DNA from: UBA2767 sp965228625
GTDB lineage: Bacteria; Pseudomonadota; Alphaproteobacteria; Rhizobiales; Methyloligellaceae
Direction: 5' to 3'
Length of the DNA: 64,000 nt
Assembly (NCBI GenBank): GCA_965228625.1
Contig: OZ245829.1
Coordinates: 4,402,001-4,466,000, forward strand
Shown here: one piece after another, positions 34,684 through 43,331 of the stretch
Numbering within the stretch: the first letter of the stretch is position 1
How the letters are laid out: every line of letters starts with the position of its first letter
Notes under the pieces: generated by a model
Database searches by the model: none
What the model saw: the letters and a program-made list of their open reading frames with translations, nothing else
What the model was told of the DNA's origin: nothing
Program-made: the position numbers and the translations under genes

Positions 34684-35445
34684 ATGACGTCAGCGATGTC
34701 GCTCCGCCAGTCACTGTCGGGTCAGGCTCCCAAATTGCTGGCGTGGCTTGGCTACGGTGTGCCCCACATCGTCGAGCAGATGGGGGAGGCGGGATATGAT
34801 GCCGTTCTCCTCGACCAGCAGCACGGCCTGACGACCCACGAAGATCTGGTGAACTGCCTGATCGCGGCGCGTGCCGCGGGGCTGCCTGCTCTGGTGCGCC
34901 CGCAGGGTCCCGACGCGGGGCTGATCGGCGCGGCCCTGGATGCAGGGGCGCAGGGCGTTGTTGTCCCTCTGGTCGAAAGCGCGGCCGATACCCGGGCGTG
35001 CGTGCGCGCGGTGAAGTACGCGCCGGCCGGCATGCGGAGCTGGGGGCCATATCGCGGCCGGCTGATGACGTCGCATGATGATCTCGGGGCGGTGAACGCC
35101 TGGACCATCGCGTGCGTGCAGATCGAAACCAGAGCCGCCATGGAGAACCTTGAAGACATTCTCGCCGTGGACGGCCTCGACATGGTTCTCGTCGGGCCCA
35201 ACGATCTCGCCACGGCCCTCACGGGCAGGCGCGACATCCGTGCGCGCGAGGTGGTTGACGCCTGCGATCTGATTCTGAAATCGGCCAAACAACGCGATGT
35301 TTTTGCTGCGATTTATGCCAATGACGCGGATTTCGCCAAACCTCTGGTCAAGGCCGGATGGGATCTGGTCGCGATCGGCACGGACATGGGATTGCTGGAG
35401 GGTGCGGCGCGTGAGGTGGTGACGTCATTCCGGGACATGGAATGA
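34684..35445 (+). CDS. HpcH/HpaI-family aldolase
   Basis: A 253-residue class II (metal) aldolase of the phosphoenolpyruvate-like TIM-barrel family. The N-terminal half has YDAVLLDQQHGLTTHEDL (DxQHG in place of DxEHG; His as base), ALVRPQGPDAGLIGAALDAGAQGVVVPLVESA (the Arg that binds pyruvate, and an acidic metal ligand near VPLVE) and the SWGPYRG loop. Further on are CVQIETRAAMENL (metal-binding Glu) and MVLVGPNDLATALTG (Asp). Such enzymes cleave or condense 2-oxo acids with aldehydes. No aromatic degradation cluster is present. It is translationally coupled (ATGA) with the GST gene downstream. Confidence 0.86.
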   Translation: MTSAMSLRQSLSGQAPKLLAWLGYGVPHIVEQMGEAGYDAVLLDQQHGLTTHEDLVNCLIAARAAGLPALVRPQGPDAGLIGAALDAGAQGVVVPLVESAADTRACVRAVKYAPAGMRSWGPYRGRLMTSHDDLGAVNAWTIACVQIETRAAMENLEDILAVDGLDMVLVGPNDLATALTGRRDIRAREVVDACDLILKSAKQRDVFAAIYANDADFAKPLVKAGWDLVAIGTDMGLLEGAAREVVTSFRDME

Positions 35446-36047
35446 AGCTCTATTTCACACCCCTGTCGCCATATGCACGCATGGCGCGGATCGCCGTTCT
35501 GGAGAAAAACCTCTCAGAGTCCGTTGAACTGATCGCCGCGCGGACACGCGAACCGGACAGCCCCTATTATGCGATCAATCCGTCGGGACGCGTGCCGTAC
35601 CTGGTGCTCGACGAGGCAACCGGTCTTGAAGGGTCCGAACTGATCTGCGCCTATCTCGACGCCGTCGACGGCGACCCGATCCTCGGTGTGCCGTCCGGCA
35701 CCGATCACCTTACCTTCAGACGGCTCGAGGCACAGGCCCGCAGCATGCTCGACGGACTGTCGGTGTGGCGCCGCGAGTTCTACCGCCCGGAAGCGGACCG
35801 CTCGCCGACCCTCTTCGCTCATGAGGCCGCCCGCGGCCAAAGGCTGGCCGCGCTCTGGGAACGGGACGTGGACCATGCGTGTCTTCAGGGCGCGTTGAAC
35901 ATGGTGCAGATCACGCTCATCTGCGCGTTGCAGATGGAACGTCTTCTGCCTGAGCTGGACTGGCGAACCGGTCATCCGAAGCTGTGCACCTGGGAGGCGA
36001 AGCTCGCCGCGCGGGCCTCGATCGCAGAAACGGCGCCAAGCGAGTGA
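35442..36047 (+). CDS. Glutathione S-transferase family protein
   Basis: A 201-residue GST. The N-terminal thioredoxin-like domain has MKLYFTPLSPYARMARIAVLEK (Ser-Pro-Tyr at the catalytic position) and INPSGRVPYLVLDEATGLEGSELI (cis-Pro and the acidic-Ser glutathione contact). The helical C-terminal domain follows. It overlaps the aldolase gene by 4 bp, so the two are likely co-translated. This is the second enzyme/GST overlap pair in the window (see 4106-5943). The substrate is unknown. Confidence 0.85.
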   Translation: MKLYFTPLSPYARMARIAVLEKNLSESVELIAARTREPDSPYYAINPSGRVPYLVLDEATGLEGSELICAYLDAVDGDPILGVPSGTDHLTFRRLEAQARSMLDGLSVWRREFYRPEADRSPTLFAHEAARGQRLAALWERDVDHACLQGALNMVQITLICALQMERLLPELDWRTGHPKLCTWEAKLAARASIAETAPSE

Positions 36048-36059
36048 AGCGAAGAGGCT

Positions 36060-37358
36060 CTAGACCTCGCCGAACACGCGTTTGAATATCTCGTCGACAT
36101 TCTCGGTGTGGTAGCCGAGATCGAACTTCTCGCGGATCTCCTTTTTCGACAGGGCCTTCAGGACCTCCTTGTCGTTCAGAAGCTCCGTCTTGAAGTCCTT
36201 GTTCTTCTCCCACACCTTCATCGCGTTGCGCTGCACCAGCCGGTAGGCGTCCTCGCGGCTGACGCCGGCCTGTGTCAGGGCCAGAAGCACGCGTTGTGAG
36301 TGTACGAGCCCGCCGAGCGCATCGAGGTTTGCCTTCATGCGTTTGGGATAGACGATGAGCTTGTCGATCACTCCGGCGAGGCGGGCGAGCGCAAAGTCGA
36401 GATGGACGGTCGCATCGGGCGCAATGCCGCGCTCGACGGACGAGTGCGAAATGTCGCGCTCATGCCACAACGCCACGTTTTCCATGGCCGGCGTCACCGC
36501 GGAGCGGACCAGCCGGGCGAGGCCGGTGAGGTTCTCCGTCAGCACCGGATTGCGCTTGTGCGGCATGGAGGAGGAGCCTTTCTGGCCTTGCGAGAAATAC
36601 TCCTCCGCTTCCAGCACCTCGGTGCGTTGCAGGTGGCGGATCTCCGTGGCCAGCCGCTCGATGGACGACGCGATGACCCCGAGCGTCGCGAAGTACATGG
36701 CATGCCGGTCGCGCGGGATCACTTGTGTTGAAATGGGTTCAGGCGCGAGCCCGAGTTTCTCCGCCACATGCACCTCGACACGGGGGTCGACGGTCGCAAA
36801 CGTCCCGACGGGACCCGAGATCGCGCAGGTCGCGACTTCCTTCCGGGCCGCCTCGAGACGCTCTTTGGCGCGGGAGAACTCGGCGTAGGCCTGCGCCATC
36901 TTGAGGCCGAAGGTGGTCGGCTCGGCGTGAATGCCGTGGCTGCGGCCGATGCAGATCGTGTCCTTGTGCTCGAAGGCGCGCCGTTTCAGCGCGGCCAGCA
37001 CCTCATCCAGGTCCTCAAGGAGAATGTCGGATGCGCGCACGAGCTGAATGTTGAAGCACGTGTCGAGTACGTCGGATGAGGTGAGACCCTGATGCACGAA
37101 CCGGGCTTCCTCGCCGACATGTTCCGCGAGGCTGGTGAGGAAGGCGATCACGTCGTGTTTGACTTCGGCCTCGATCTCGTCGATGCGGTCGACATCGAAA
37201 CCGCCTCGCTCCCATATGGCGTCAGCCGCCTCCTTCGGCACGATGCCGAGCTCGGCCATGGCGTCGCAGGCGTGGGCCTCGATCTCGAACCAGATGCGAT
37301 ATTTGGTTTCCGGCTCCCAGATCTTTGCCATGGGAGCACGGGTGTAACGGGGAATCAT
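36060..37358 (-). CDS. purB: Adenylosuccinate lyase
   Basis: A 432-residue cytosolic lyase of the fumarase/aspartase superfamily. It acts twice in purine synthesis: SAICAR to AICAR, and adenylosuccinate to AMP, each releasing fumarate. The start MIPRYTRAPMAKIWEPETKYRIWFEIE matches the family. The catalytic loop signature is KGSSSMPHKRNPVLTENLTGLARLVR, with the flexible-loop Ser and Lys. ICIGRSHGIHAEPTTFGLK carries the general-acid His. Full length. It is convergent with the GST gene (12-bp gap). The last bases of its gene overlap a fragment (GAAGAGGCTCTA) of the dispersed repeat end. Confidence 0.97.
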   Translation of the reverse strand: MIPRYTRAPMAKIWEPETKYRIWFEIEAHACDAMAELGIVPKEAADAIWERGGFDVDRIDEIEAEVKHDVIAFLTSLAEHVGEEARFVHQGLTSSDVLDTCFNIQLVRASDILLEDLDEVLAALKRRAFEHKDTICIGRSHGIHAEPTTFGLKMAQAYAEFSRAKERLEAARKEVATCAISGPVGTFATVDPRVEVHVAEKLGLAPEPISTQVIPRDRHAMYFATLGVIASSIERLATEIRHLQRTEVLEAEEYFSQGQKGSSSMPHKRNPVLTENLTGLARLVRSAVTPAMENVALWHERDISHSSVERGIAPDATVHLDFALARLAGVIDKLIVYPKRMKANLDALGGLVHSQRVLLALTQAGVSREDAYRLVQRNAMKVWEKNKDFKTELLNDKEVLKALSKKEIREKFDLGYHTENVDEIFKRVFGEV

Positions 37359-37431
37359 GGTGGGCCCGGTGGCTGGTTGCGTGCTGGAGTTGGTCTAGCA
37401 GAGCGCGCGTGCGCACTCAATTGCGGCGCGC

Positions 37432-37914
37432 TCACGGGATTTCGCGCGGTCCCACAAGCGCAAGGATGATTCCCGGTGCGATCAGCACGCCGAGCAGGCC
37501 GAGATTGAACGAGCTGACCAGGAAAAACGCAAAGGTATAGAAGCCGCCGAGCGACGCCCAGTAGAGGCCTGACGGGCTGTAGTCATGCGGTCCGGGGTTC
37601 AGGAGAAAGTTGCTGCCGACCTCGAGCAATCCTCCCAGGGCGCAAAACACCAGCAGGAAAATGATCAGGCCGTAGAAAAACCGCACGGCAATACCGCGAT
37701 GCGCGGCAAACCGCTGGAGCCACCATGCGAGGAGGCCGGCGACCGTGCCGGCGATGCCGCAGATCCGCAGTGTCACCCGTGCCTGTTCGCTCATGATGCG
37801 GCCCGGCTCCATATAGTCGGCCACGAGAACGGCAATCAGGCACGCGCCCATGACCGCTGAAAAGAGCACCGCGAGAACGAATCCCACGCCACGGCCAAAA
37901 CCACTCTCTTCCAT
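37432..37914 (-). CDS. Hypothetical four-helix membrane protein
   Basis: A 160-residue inner-membrane protein. Four hydrophobic segments are visible: GVGFVLAVLFSAVMGACLIAVLV, RICGIAGTVAGLLAWWL, FFYGLIIFLLVFCALGGLL, and two short stretches in the last 60 residues (YTFAFFLVSSFNLGLLGVLIAPGIILALV), making four or five helices. No motif for transport or catalysis is visible, and I recognise no family. It is upstream of purB, 73 bp from its start, on the same strand, so it might share a transcript. Confidence 0.6.
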   Translation of the reverse strand: MEESGFGRGVGFVLAVLFSAVMGACLIAVLVADYMEPGRIMSEQARVTLRICGIAGTVAGLLAWWLQRFAAHRGIAVRFFYGLIIFLLVFCALGGLLEVGSNFLLNPGPHDYSPSGLYWASLGGFYTFAFFLVSSFNLGLLGVLIAPGIILALVGPREIP

Positions 37915-38006
37915 TGTGGACTCCCTCGGAAATGTGTCTGATTTGCCCGTCCGCCGAACCTAAACACGCAACGGTACGGGCCGCAATTGCAGGTCTCAGC
38001 CACGTG

Positions 38007-38741
38007 TTAGGGCACTTGAGCCGTTACTGCAAGGAACCGTCGGTCCGGGCCTTCGAAACCGTGCTTGAACACGCTGATGAGAACGGCGAAAACCCGTTTG
38101 CCACCTTTGGGATCATGGAGCACGACATCCGAGATGGCATAGCGGACCGCGCAAATGCGGTCCTCCGGAATCGAGGTGTCGTCATGCAGGATCCGTGGCT
38201 GTTCGCCGTCCTTCTGCATGGTCAGTGTGAACCCCTGCTGCTCGTCGTTCACGAACGCCGTGCATATGGGGTTCCTGAAGGTCTTCTCCCGAATAGTGAA
38301 TGTCCAGAGCTCCGGTGGCGCGATCGGATCCGGGTTCACATTCACCACGACCTTGTGCGGGTCGGCGGAGACTTCCTCAGGAGGATTGCTCGCAAGCAGC
38401 CGGCCGGGATGCGATATGACCCGCTCCCGTAACGTGTTCCCGGCCTGGGTCATGGCATCGCGCCGCGCCCATTTCACCTCGGCGCGTTCATCGCGCAGAA
38501 AGGCGACAAACGGTGAGCCTTCGATCGGGCGACCCTTGAGCGTGTCGATAACGAAAATGTCCGAATACGGGAAACCGGAGCCGTCCTGAACGCCGAACTG
38601 CTCGAAGGCGAAGGTGCTCCCGTCGGGCGAGAAACCGAGCACGTGGCGTTCGGCCTGATCGCCGGCGCCTGCGCCGCCGGCATAAAACAGGATAGCCGCA
38701 AGGGCGCCGGCCGAACGGCGTAATCCGGACCGAATGGTCAT
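38007..38741 (-). CDS. DUF2259 predicted secreted protein
   Basis: A 244-residue protein with a signal peptide (RRSAGALAAILFYAGGAGAGD). The mature part begins AERHVLGFSPDGSTFAFEQFGVQDGSGFPYSDIFVIDT, the DUF2259 hallmark that recalls a beta-propeller-like WD/TolB strand (FSPDG). FVNDEQQGFTLTM and YAISDVVLHDPKGGKRVFAVLISVFKHGFEGPDRRFLAVT follow. Proteins of this family are periplasmic and functionally unknown. The start overlaps the stop of the upstream peptidase gene by 4 bp, so both are probably co-translated. Confidence 0.8.
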   Translation of the reverse strand: MTIRSGLRRSAGALAAILFYAGGAGAGDQAERHVLGFSPDGSTFAFEQFGVQDGSGFPYSDIFVIDTLKGRPIEGSPFVAFLRDERAEVKWARRDAMTQAGNTLRERVISHPGRLLASNPPEEVSADPHKVVVNVNPDPIAPPELWTFTIREKTFRNPICTAFVNDEQQGFTLTMQKDGEQPRILHDDTSIPEDRICAVRYAISDVVLHDPKGGKRVFAVLISVFKHGFEGPDRRFLAVTAQVP

Positions 38742-39802
38742 GTGTCGCCGCCTTTGAACTTTTCCGTGTATGTGGGCTGGCCCTGCGGCTCACCTGTGAA
38801 AGACGTCGCCTCATACACACCGCGCGCGATTGCACGCGCGACCACGTTTGCAGCAACCGACCCCAACTCCGACAGTCCGACAAACGGATCGGCCAAGGGT
38901 TTGGTTCCGGTCGACAGGGAAAACACGATATCCCCGTCGAGCGGGCAATGCGCCGGATAGACGGCGCGCGCCATTCCGGTATGCGCCATGATCGCCAGCC
39001 GCCGCAGCATGAGACGATCCAGTTCGGCGTCCGTCGCGACGATAACGAGCGTGGTGTTTTCCCCGGGACCGCCCTTGAGGCGAGGTGTCGTTGCATCGGC
39101 CGGGAAAGGGTCCGGCAAGCCCCTTCCACCGAACTCGGAGTTAACTTCGAACGGAGCCGCCCAGAAATGCGGACCATCGCCGATAGTGACCGAGCCGACC
39201 GCGTTTACGGCGGCGATGGCACCAACCGTTATCCCGCCTTCTGTACGAGACGACGCGCTGCCAAGGCCGCCCTTCAGATTGCAGGTGGATGCGCCGTAGC
39301 CCGCGCCCACGGTTCCGAGGTCAAACTCGGGACCGGCTGCCGCGCAGGCTGCATAGCCCAGATCCTGATAGGGAGGGCGCCGTCCCCAGTCCTTTTCGCC
39401 GCCGTTCAGAAGGTCGAACAGGATGGCCTGGGGGACGATCGGCACACAGGCATCGCCAACGGCAAAACCGATGCCCCTTTCGCGCAGATAACTCTGTACG
39501 CCGGTCGCAGCGTCGAGGCCGAATGCCGATCCTCCGGACAGGGAAAGCGCATGAATTTCCTGGACTGTGCCCTCGGGATGCAACGCCATGACGTCGCGCG
39601 TACCCGGTCCACCGCCGCGCACATCCACCGCTGCCGTTGCCGGCGTGTCGCACAGCAGAACCGTCACGCCGGATCGCAGTTTGTCGTCATGCGCGTTTCC
39701 GACCGTAAGGCCGGCAACATCCGTGATAAGGTTGCGGCGGGAGGCTGGGGGCAAGTTGATTGCTCCGTTTGATCTCGGGCAAGGGATCGGACCGCAGACC
39801 AT
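38738..39802 (-). CDS. P1-family (DmpA-like) aminopeptidase
   Basis: A 354-residue protein of the DmpA/L-aminopeptidase family, starting MVCGPIPCPRSNG; an in-frame extension upstream is less likely. Family parts are RRNLITDVAGLTVGNAHDDKLRSGVTVLL, HALSLSGGSAFGLDAATGVQSYLRERG and CNLKGGLGSASSRTEGGITVGAIAAVNAVGS. The last holds the Gly-Ser autocleavage site, where the Ser becomes the N-terminal nucleophile of the beta chain (Ntn-like fold). Such peptidases remove N-terminal D- or L-amino acids or cleave beta-aminopeptides. No signal peptide is seen, so it is probably cytosolic, unlike its co-translated secreted neighbour. Confidence 0.9.
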   Translation of the reverse strand: MVCGPIPCPRSNGAINLPPASRRNLITDVAGLTVGNAHDDKLRSGVTVLLCDTPATAAVDVRGGGPGTRDVMALHPEGTVQEIHALSLSGGSAFGLDAATGVQSYLRERGIGFAVGDACVPIVPQAILFDLLNGGEKDWGRRPPYQDLGYAACAAAGPEFDLGTVGAGYGASTCNLKGGLGSASSRTEGGITVGAIAAVNAVGSVTIGDGPHFWAAPFEVNSEFGGRGLPDPFPADATTPRLKGGPGENTTLVIVATDAELDRLMLRRLAIMAHTGMARAVYPAHCPLDGDIVFSLSTGTKPLADPFVGLSELGSVAANVVARAIARGVYEATSFTGEPQGQPTYTEKFKGGDT

Positions 39803-39873
39803 GCCACGACAGGCGTGATGAGGTCTATTGTCGGCGCGCTGGCAACGCAAATCTGCGAAAGAGGAGAACATTC

Positions 39874-40092
39874 ATGGATTTGACCGAATTGGAGGCGGAG
39901 CTCAACCTGCTTCTGACCCAGATGGAAAACCTCCCCGAGGACAGGCATGAGTTCTACATGCAGCTCAGGGAGAAGCTTTCCGAGATCCGTGCGTTCGGCA
40001 TGCCGGTTCCCGATGACCTGCTGCGGCTTGAGAAAGAACTCGAGAAAGAATTCGCCAGCGAACTGAAATCCGGGGACAAAACGGACAAATGA
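39874..40092 (+). CDS. Small helical protein
   Basis: A 72-residue acidic protein, MDLTELEAELNLLLTQMENLPEDRHEFYMQLREKLSEIRAFG..., with a GAGGAG ribosome site eight bases before the ATG. It is predicted to form two amphipathic helices with heptad-like Leu spacing (coiled coil). Similar short proteins occur as conserved hypotheticals in alphaproteobacteria. A longer upstream frame overlaps the divergent peptidase gene and was rejected. The function is unknown; it could be a protein-protein adaptor. Confidence 0.7.
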   Translation: MDLTELEAELNLLLTQMENLPEDRHEFYMQLREKLSEIRAFGMPVPDDLLRLEKELEKEFASELKSGDKTDK

Positions 40093-40093
40093 A

Positions 40094-40118
40094 AAAGCCC
40101 GCCGGTGTGGCGGGCTTT
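40094..40118. terminator. Bidirectional rho-independent terminator
   Basis: A perfect 10-bp stem, AAAGCCCGCC (40094-40103) with GGCGGGCTTT (40109-40118), has a 5-base loop. In the minus direction it is followed by a run of T (the A-tract at 40092-40096). It ends livJ transcripts and probably also the small helical gene. Confidence 0.9.
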
Positions 40119-40140
40119 CCCGGTTTCGTTTGTTCGCAGA

Positions 40141-41244
40141 TCAGTTGATCTGCTCGTATTCGCCTTTCGACCACTTGAAGAAGGCGTACGGCGGAAGGCT
40201 CGGATCGCCCTTCTTGTCGAACGTGAAGTCGCCGATGACGGTCTTGAACGTCCCGGCGTGCAGAGCCTTGGAGACCTTGTCGGGATCCGTGCTCTTGGCC
40301 GTTTCCACAGCCTGCTTCCAGGTCTGGAATGCAGCATAGGTGTAAAGAACGTAGCCTTCAGGCTCGATGTTCTTTTCGCGGAAACGCTTCACAAGCGCGG
40401 CCGCCGCGGGATTTTTCCGCGGGTCGGGCGAAAACGTCATCAAGGTGCCTTCGCCGTCGGGGCCGGTGATCTTCCAGTAGTCGGCGGTCACCAGCGCATC
40501 GCCGGACACGAGCAATGTGTCCATGCCCTGGGCGCGCATCTGGCGCACGATAAGACCGGCTTCCGGATGATAGCCACCATAGTACAGGACATCGACGCCG
40601 GCCTGCTTCAGTTTCGAGACAAGCGCGTTGTAGTCCTTCTCGCCCGGCGTCACGGTTTCATACATGACTTCCTTGAGACCGGCGGCGTTCATCGCCTTCT
40701 TGGTCTCGTCGGCAAGACCCTTCGAGTAGGCCTGCTTGTCATGGACAACCGCCACTTTTTTGTCACCGAAGTTCTTCTTCAGATAGGCGCCGGCAACGCT
40801 GCCCTGCTGGTCATCGCGACCGCAGACGCGGAAGATGTTGTTGCCGGGGCGTTCGTCGGTGAATTTGGGATTGGTCGATGCCGGTGAGATCTGCAGAATT
40901 CCCTCTTCCGCATAAACCGCGGACGCCGGAATCGAAGAACCAGAGCAAAAATGCCCGGCAACGAAGACAACCTTGTCGCCGGCGAGTTTGTTGGCGACGG
41001 CAACGGCCTGTTTCGGGTCGCAGGCGTCGTCAGCAGCAATGAGTTTGAGCTTCTGGCCGAGAACACCGCCAGCCGCATTAATGTCTTCAACGGCCAGTTC
41101 GGCACCGGCCTTCATCTGCTCACCGAAGCTGGCATACCCGCCCGTGAGCGGACCGACGACGGCGACATTCATTTCCGCGCGCGCAGACGCGGAGAACATC
41201 AGCGCGACAGTGAGCGCCAATGCGCCCAGTACTAGTTTGCGCAT
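40141..41244 (-). CDS. livJ: Branched-chain amino acid ABC transporter substrate-binding protein
   Basis: A 367-residue periplasmic binding protein. Its signal peptide MRKLVLGALALTVALMFSASARA is cut before EMNVAVVGPLTGGYASFGEQMKAGAELAVEDINAAGGVLGQKL, the conserved Leu/Ile/Val-binding start. I chose the ATG at 41244, nine bases after GGAGG; another ATG at 41253 touches that ribosome site. AGHFCSGSSIPASAVYAEEGILQISPASTNPKFTDE is the ligand-binding cleft with Ser/Thr contacts, plus YGGYHPEAGLIVRQMRAQG. It is the last gene of the liv operon, and a large hairpin in the gap before it may raise its level relative to the others. Confidence 0.94.
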   Translation of the reverse strand: MRKLVLGALALTVALMFSASARAEMNVAVVGPLTGGYASFGEQMKAGAELAVEDINAAGGVLGQKLKLIAADDACDPKQAVAVANKLAGDKVVFVAGHFCSGSSIPASAVYAEEGILQISPASTNPKFTDERPGNNIFRVCGRDDQQGSVAGAYLKKNFGDKKVAVVHDKQAYSKGLADETKKAMNAAGLKEVMYETVTPGEKDYNALVSKLKQAGVDVLYYGGYHPEAGLIVRQMRAQGMDTLLVSGDALVTADYWKITGPDGEGTLMTFSPDPRKNPAAAALVKRFREKNIEPEGYVLYTYAAFQTWKQAVETAKSTDPDKVSKALHAGTFKTVIGDFTFDKKGDPSLPPYAFFKWSKGEYEQIN

Positions 41245-41265
41245 AGGAATCATCCTCCCTGTTAC

Positions 41266-41294
41266 TTGCGCCGCGGCTTGAAGCTGCGGCGCAA
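41266..41294 (-). promoter_or_regulatory. Intergenic hairpin upstream of livJ
   Basis: TTGCGCCGC (41266-41274) pairs with GCGGCGCAA (41286-41294), and the inner bases extend this to a 12-bp stem with one G-U wobble and a TTGAA loop. No T-run follows on the minus strand, so it is not a classical terminator. It may stabilise livJ mRNA or partly stop transcription. Confidence 0.5.
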
Positions 41295-41367
41295 AATTCG
41301 AGCGTTGAGATTATAGACTGAAAAATAGGGCAAAAAATATAGTTCGAATCTCCAACAAGCAGACATG

Positions 41368-41745
41368 TCAGTCCTTTGCGTCCTCGCGCGCCGCCCATGT
41401 GAACGGACCCGTCTTGCGATAGAGCCAGGGATACTGCGTCGCCATGCAACTGGCCTGCGTCATACGGTAGGCGACGCTGGCGAATGCCATCAGGACCGCG
41501 GTGTCGACAAGGTAAAAATGCACGGACAGGATATCGCCCTTGTAGACGTCGAGCGGCCTGTCGAGAAACAATCCCCAGTGGAGAAACCGGTCGGCGAGAC
41601 CAAGCAGGCAACTGTAGATGATGACTTCCCGGAACGGCCGCCATTTGAGCGCCAGCGCCCGGCCGGTCGCAAACGACGCACCACCGCCGATGACCACCGT
41701 CAGGAAGAAAAACACCCAGAATGATGTCTCCCAAATGACTCCCAT
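41368..41745 (-). CDS. Small membrane protein of the liv operon
   Basis: A 125-residue protein with about three membrane helices (WETSFWVFFFLTVVIGGGASFATG; REVIIYSCLLGLADRFLHWGLFL; HFYLVDTAVLMAFASVAYRMTQA). It ends in a soluble tail, QYPWLYRKTGPFTWAAREDAKD. This gene is usual beside livF in Hyphomicrobiales and carries a DUF name (I believe DUF6867, from memory). Its role in branched-chain amino acid transport is undefined. It follows livF by 26 bp on the same strand. Confidence 0.75.
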   Translation of the reverse strand: MGVIWETSFWVFFFLTVVIGGGASFATGRALALKWRPFREVIIYSCLLGLADRFLHWGLFLDRPLDVYKGDILSVHFYLVDTAVLMAFASVAYRMTQASCMATQYPWLYRKTGPFTWAAREDAKD

Positions 41746-41771
41746 AGTGCGCCGACCGGATTCCTTTCGTT

Positions 41772-42503
41772 CTAGTGCCGCCCGCCTTCAAGATAGGCGG
41801 CGCGGATCTCTTCCTTGGCGAGCAGGCTCTTGCCCGTGCCCTGCAGCGTGATCTCGCCATTCACCATGACATAGCCGCGATGCGCGAGTTTCAGCGCGTG
41901 AAACGCGTTCTGCTCGACGAGAAACACGGTCAGACCCCGTTCACGGTTCAGGTCGCCGATAACCGAGAAGATCTGTTTGACGATCAGCGGCGCAAGGCCG
42001 AGCGAGGGTTCGTCAAGCAATAGGAGCTTGGGGCGCCCCATGAGCGCGCGGCCGATCGCCAGCATCTGCTGTTCGCCCCCCGAGAGCGTGCCGCCGCGTT
42101 GCTCCGCGCGCTGCTTGAGGATCGGAAACAGGGTGAAGACCTCCTCCAGGTCCTCGTCGTAGTACTTGTCCTCGGTCAGTTTCGCACCGATCTGGAGATT
42201 CTCCAGAACCGTCATGCGCGGGAAGATGCGCCGCCCTTCCGGCGCCTGCGCAAGGCCGAGCCGCATGATGTCGTAGGTCGGCATGCGCGTGATGTCGCGG
42301 CCCTCGAACGTGATCGAGCCGTCGCGTGCCTGCGGGCGGCCGCAGATGGTCATCATGAGCGTGGACTTGCCCGCGCCGTTCGCTCCGATGAGGGTGACGA
42401 TCTCTCCCTCTTTCACTTCGATGTCGACACCGCGGAGCGCCTGGATTTTGCCGTAGAACGCGGTGACGCCCTTGGCCTCGAGAAGGATCGGCTTGCCGGC
42501 CAT
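41772..42503 (-). CDS. livF: Branched-chain amino acid transporter ATPase LivF
   Basis: A 243-residue ABC ATPase. Walker A is GANGAGKSTL, the signature LSGGEQQMLAIGRALMGRPKLLLLDEPSLGLAP includes Walker B, and the H-loop is in VFLVEQNAFHAL. It forms the asymmetric nucleotide-binding pair with LivG. It is 3 bp from the livG stop codon. Confidence 0.96.
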   Translation of the reverse strand: MAGKPILLEAKGVTAFYGKIQALRGVDIEVKEGEIVTLIGANGAGKSTLMMTICGRPQARDGSITFEGRDITRMPTYDIMRLGLAQAPEGRRIFPRMTVLENLQIGAKLTEDKYYDEDLEEVFTLFPILKQRAEQRGGTLSGGEQQMLAIGRALMGRPKLLLLDEPSLGLAPLIVKQIFSVIGDLNRERGLTVFLVEQNAFHALKLAHRGYVMVNGEITLQGTGKSLLAKEEIRAAYLEGGRH

Positions 42504-42506
42504 GGC

Positions 42507-43331
42507 TCAGGCGACCTCCTCGTCCTCGACGCCGAGATATGCCGCGATCACATGGGGGTCCGAGCGCACGAAGTCCGGTGTGCCGTCGGAAATCTTGATG
42601 CCGTAGTCGAGCACGGCGATGTGGTCCGAGATCTCCATCACCACGCTCATGTCATGCTCGATCAGGAGGATGGCAATGCCTTCCTCCTCGCGAATGTCGA
42701 GCAGCAACCGGTTGAGCTGATCGGATTCGCGCGGGTTCAGGCCGGCCGCGGGCTCGTCGAGGCACAACAACAGCGGTTGCATGCACATGGCGCGCGCAAT
42801 CTCCAGTCGCCGCTGGGCGCCGTAGGGAAGGTCGGCCGCCGGATCGTCGGCCCGGTCGACGAGATTGATCTTTTCCAGCCAGTGCTTGGAACGCTCGACC
42901 GCCTCGCGCTCAGCCCTTTTGTATCCCGACAATCCGAACAGGCCGGCGATCGCGAAACGGGAGGCATGCACCAGCGGGTTGTGCTGCGCGACCATCAGGT
43001 TCTCCAGCACCGTCATGCCGCCGAACAGCCGGATGTTCTGGAACGTCCGGGCGACCCGCGCCTCGCGCGCGATGACGTGATCGTCGAGCCGTTCCAGCAG
43101 ATACTCGCGCCCGTCATCATGGGTCATCTGAACCATGCCTTCGGTCGGCTTGTAGAACCCGGTGATGCAATTGAAGACCGTGGTCTTTCCGGCGCCGTTC
43201 GGACCGATCAGGGCGGTGATGTCGTTGCGGCCGGCCTCGAAGGACAGATTGTCGATGGCCACCAGACCGCCGAAACGCATGGTGAGGTGACGCACGCGCA
43301 GAATCGGGTCCTTCTCCCAGGACGCACTCAT
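42507..43331 (-). CDS. livG: Branched-chain amino acid transporter ATPase LivG
   Basis: A 274-residue ABC ATPase. Walker A is GPNGAGKTT. An insertion with the long VEN-type loop (ARVARTFQNIRLFGGMTVLENLMVAQHNPL) is typical of LivG. The signature is PYGAQRRLEIARAMCMQPLLLCLDEPAAGLNP with Walker B, and the H-loop is LIEHDMSVVM. It overlaps livM by 4 bp (ATGA). Confidence 0.96.
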   Translation of the reverse strand: MSASWEKDPILRVRHLTMRFGGLVAIDNLSFEAGRNDITALIGPNGAGKTTVFNCITGFYKPTEGMVQMTHDDGREYLLERLDDHVIAREARVARTFQNIRLFGGMTVLENLMVAQHNPLVHASRFAIAGLFGLSGYKRAEREAVERSKHWLEKINLVDRADDPAADLPYGAQRRLEIARAMCMQPLLLCLDEPAAGLNPRESDQLNRLLLDIREEEGIAILLIEHDMSVVMEISDHIAVLDYGIKISDGTPDFVRSDPHVIAAYLGVEDEEVA

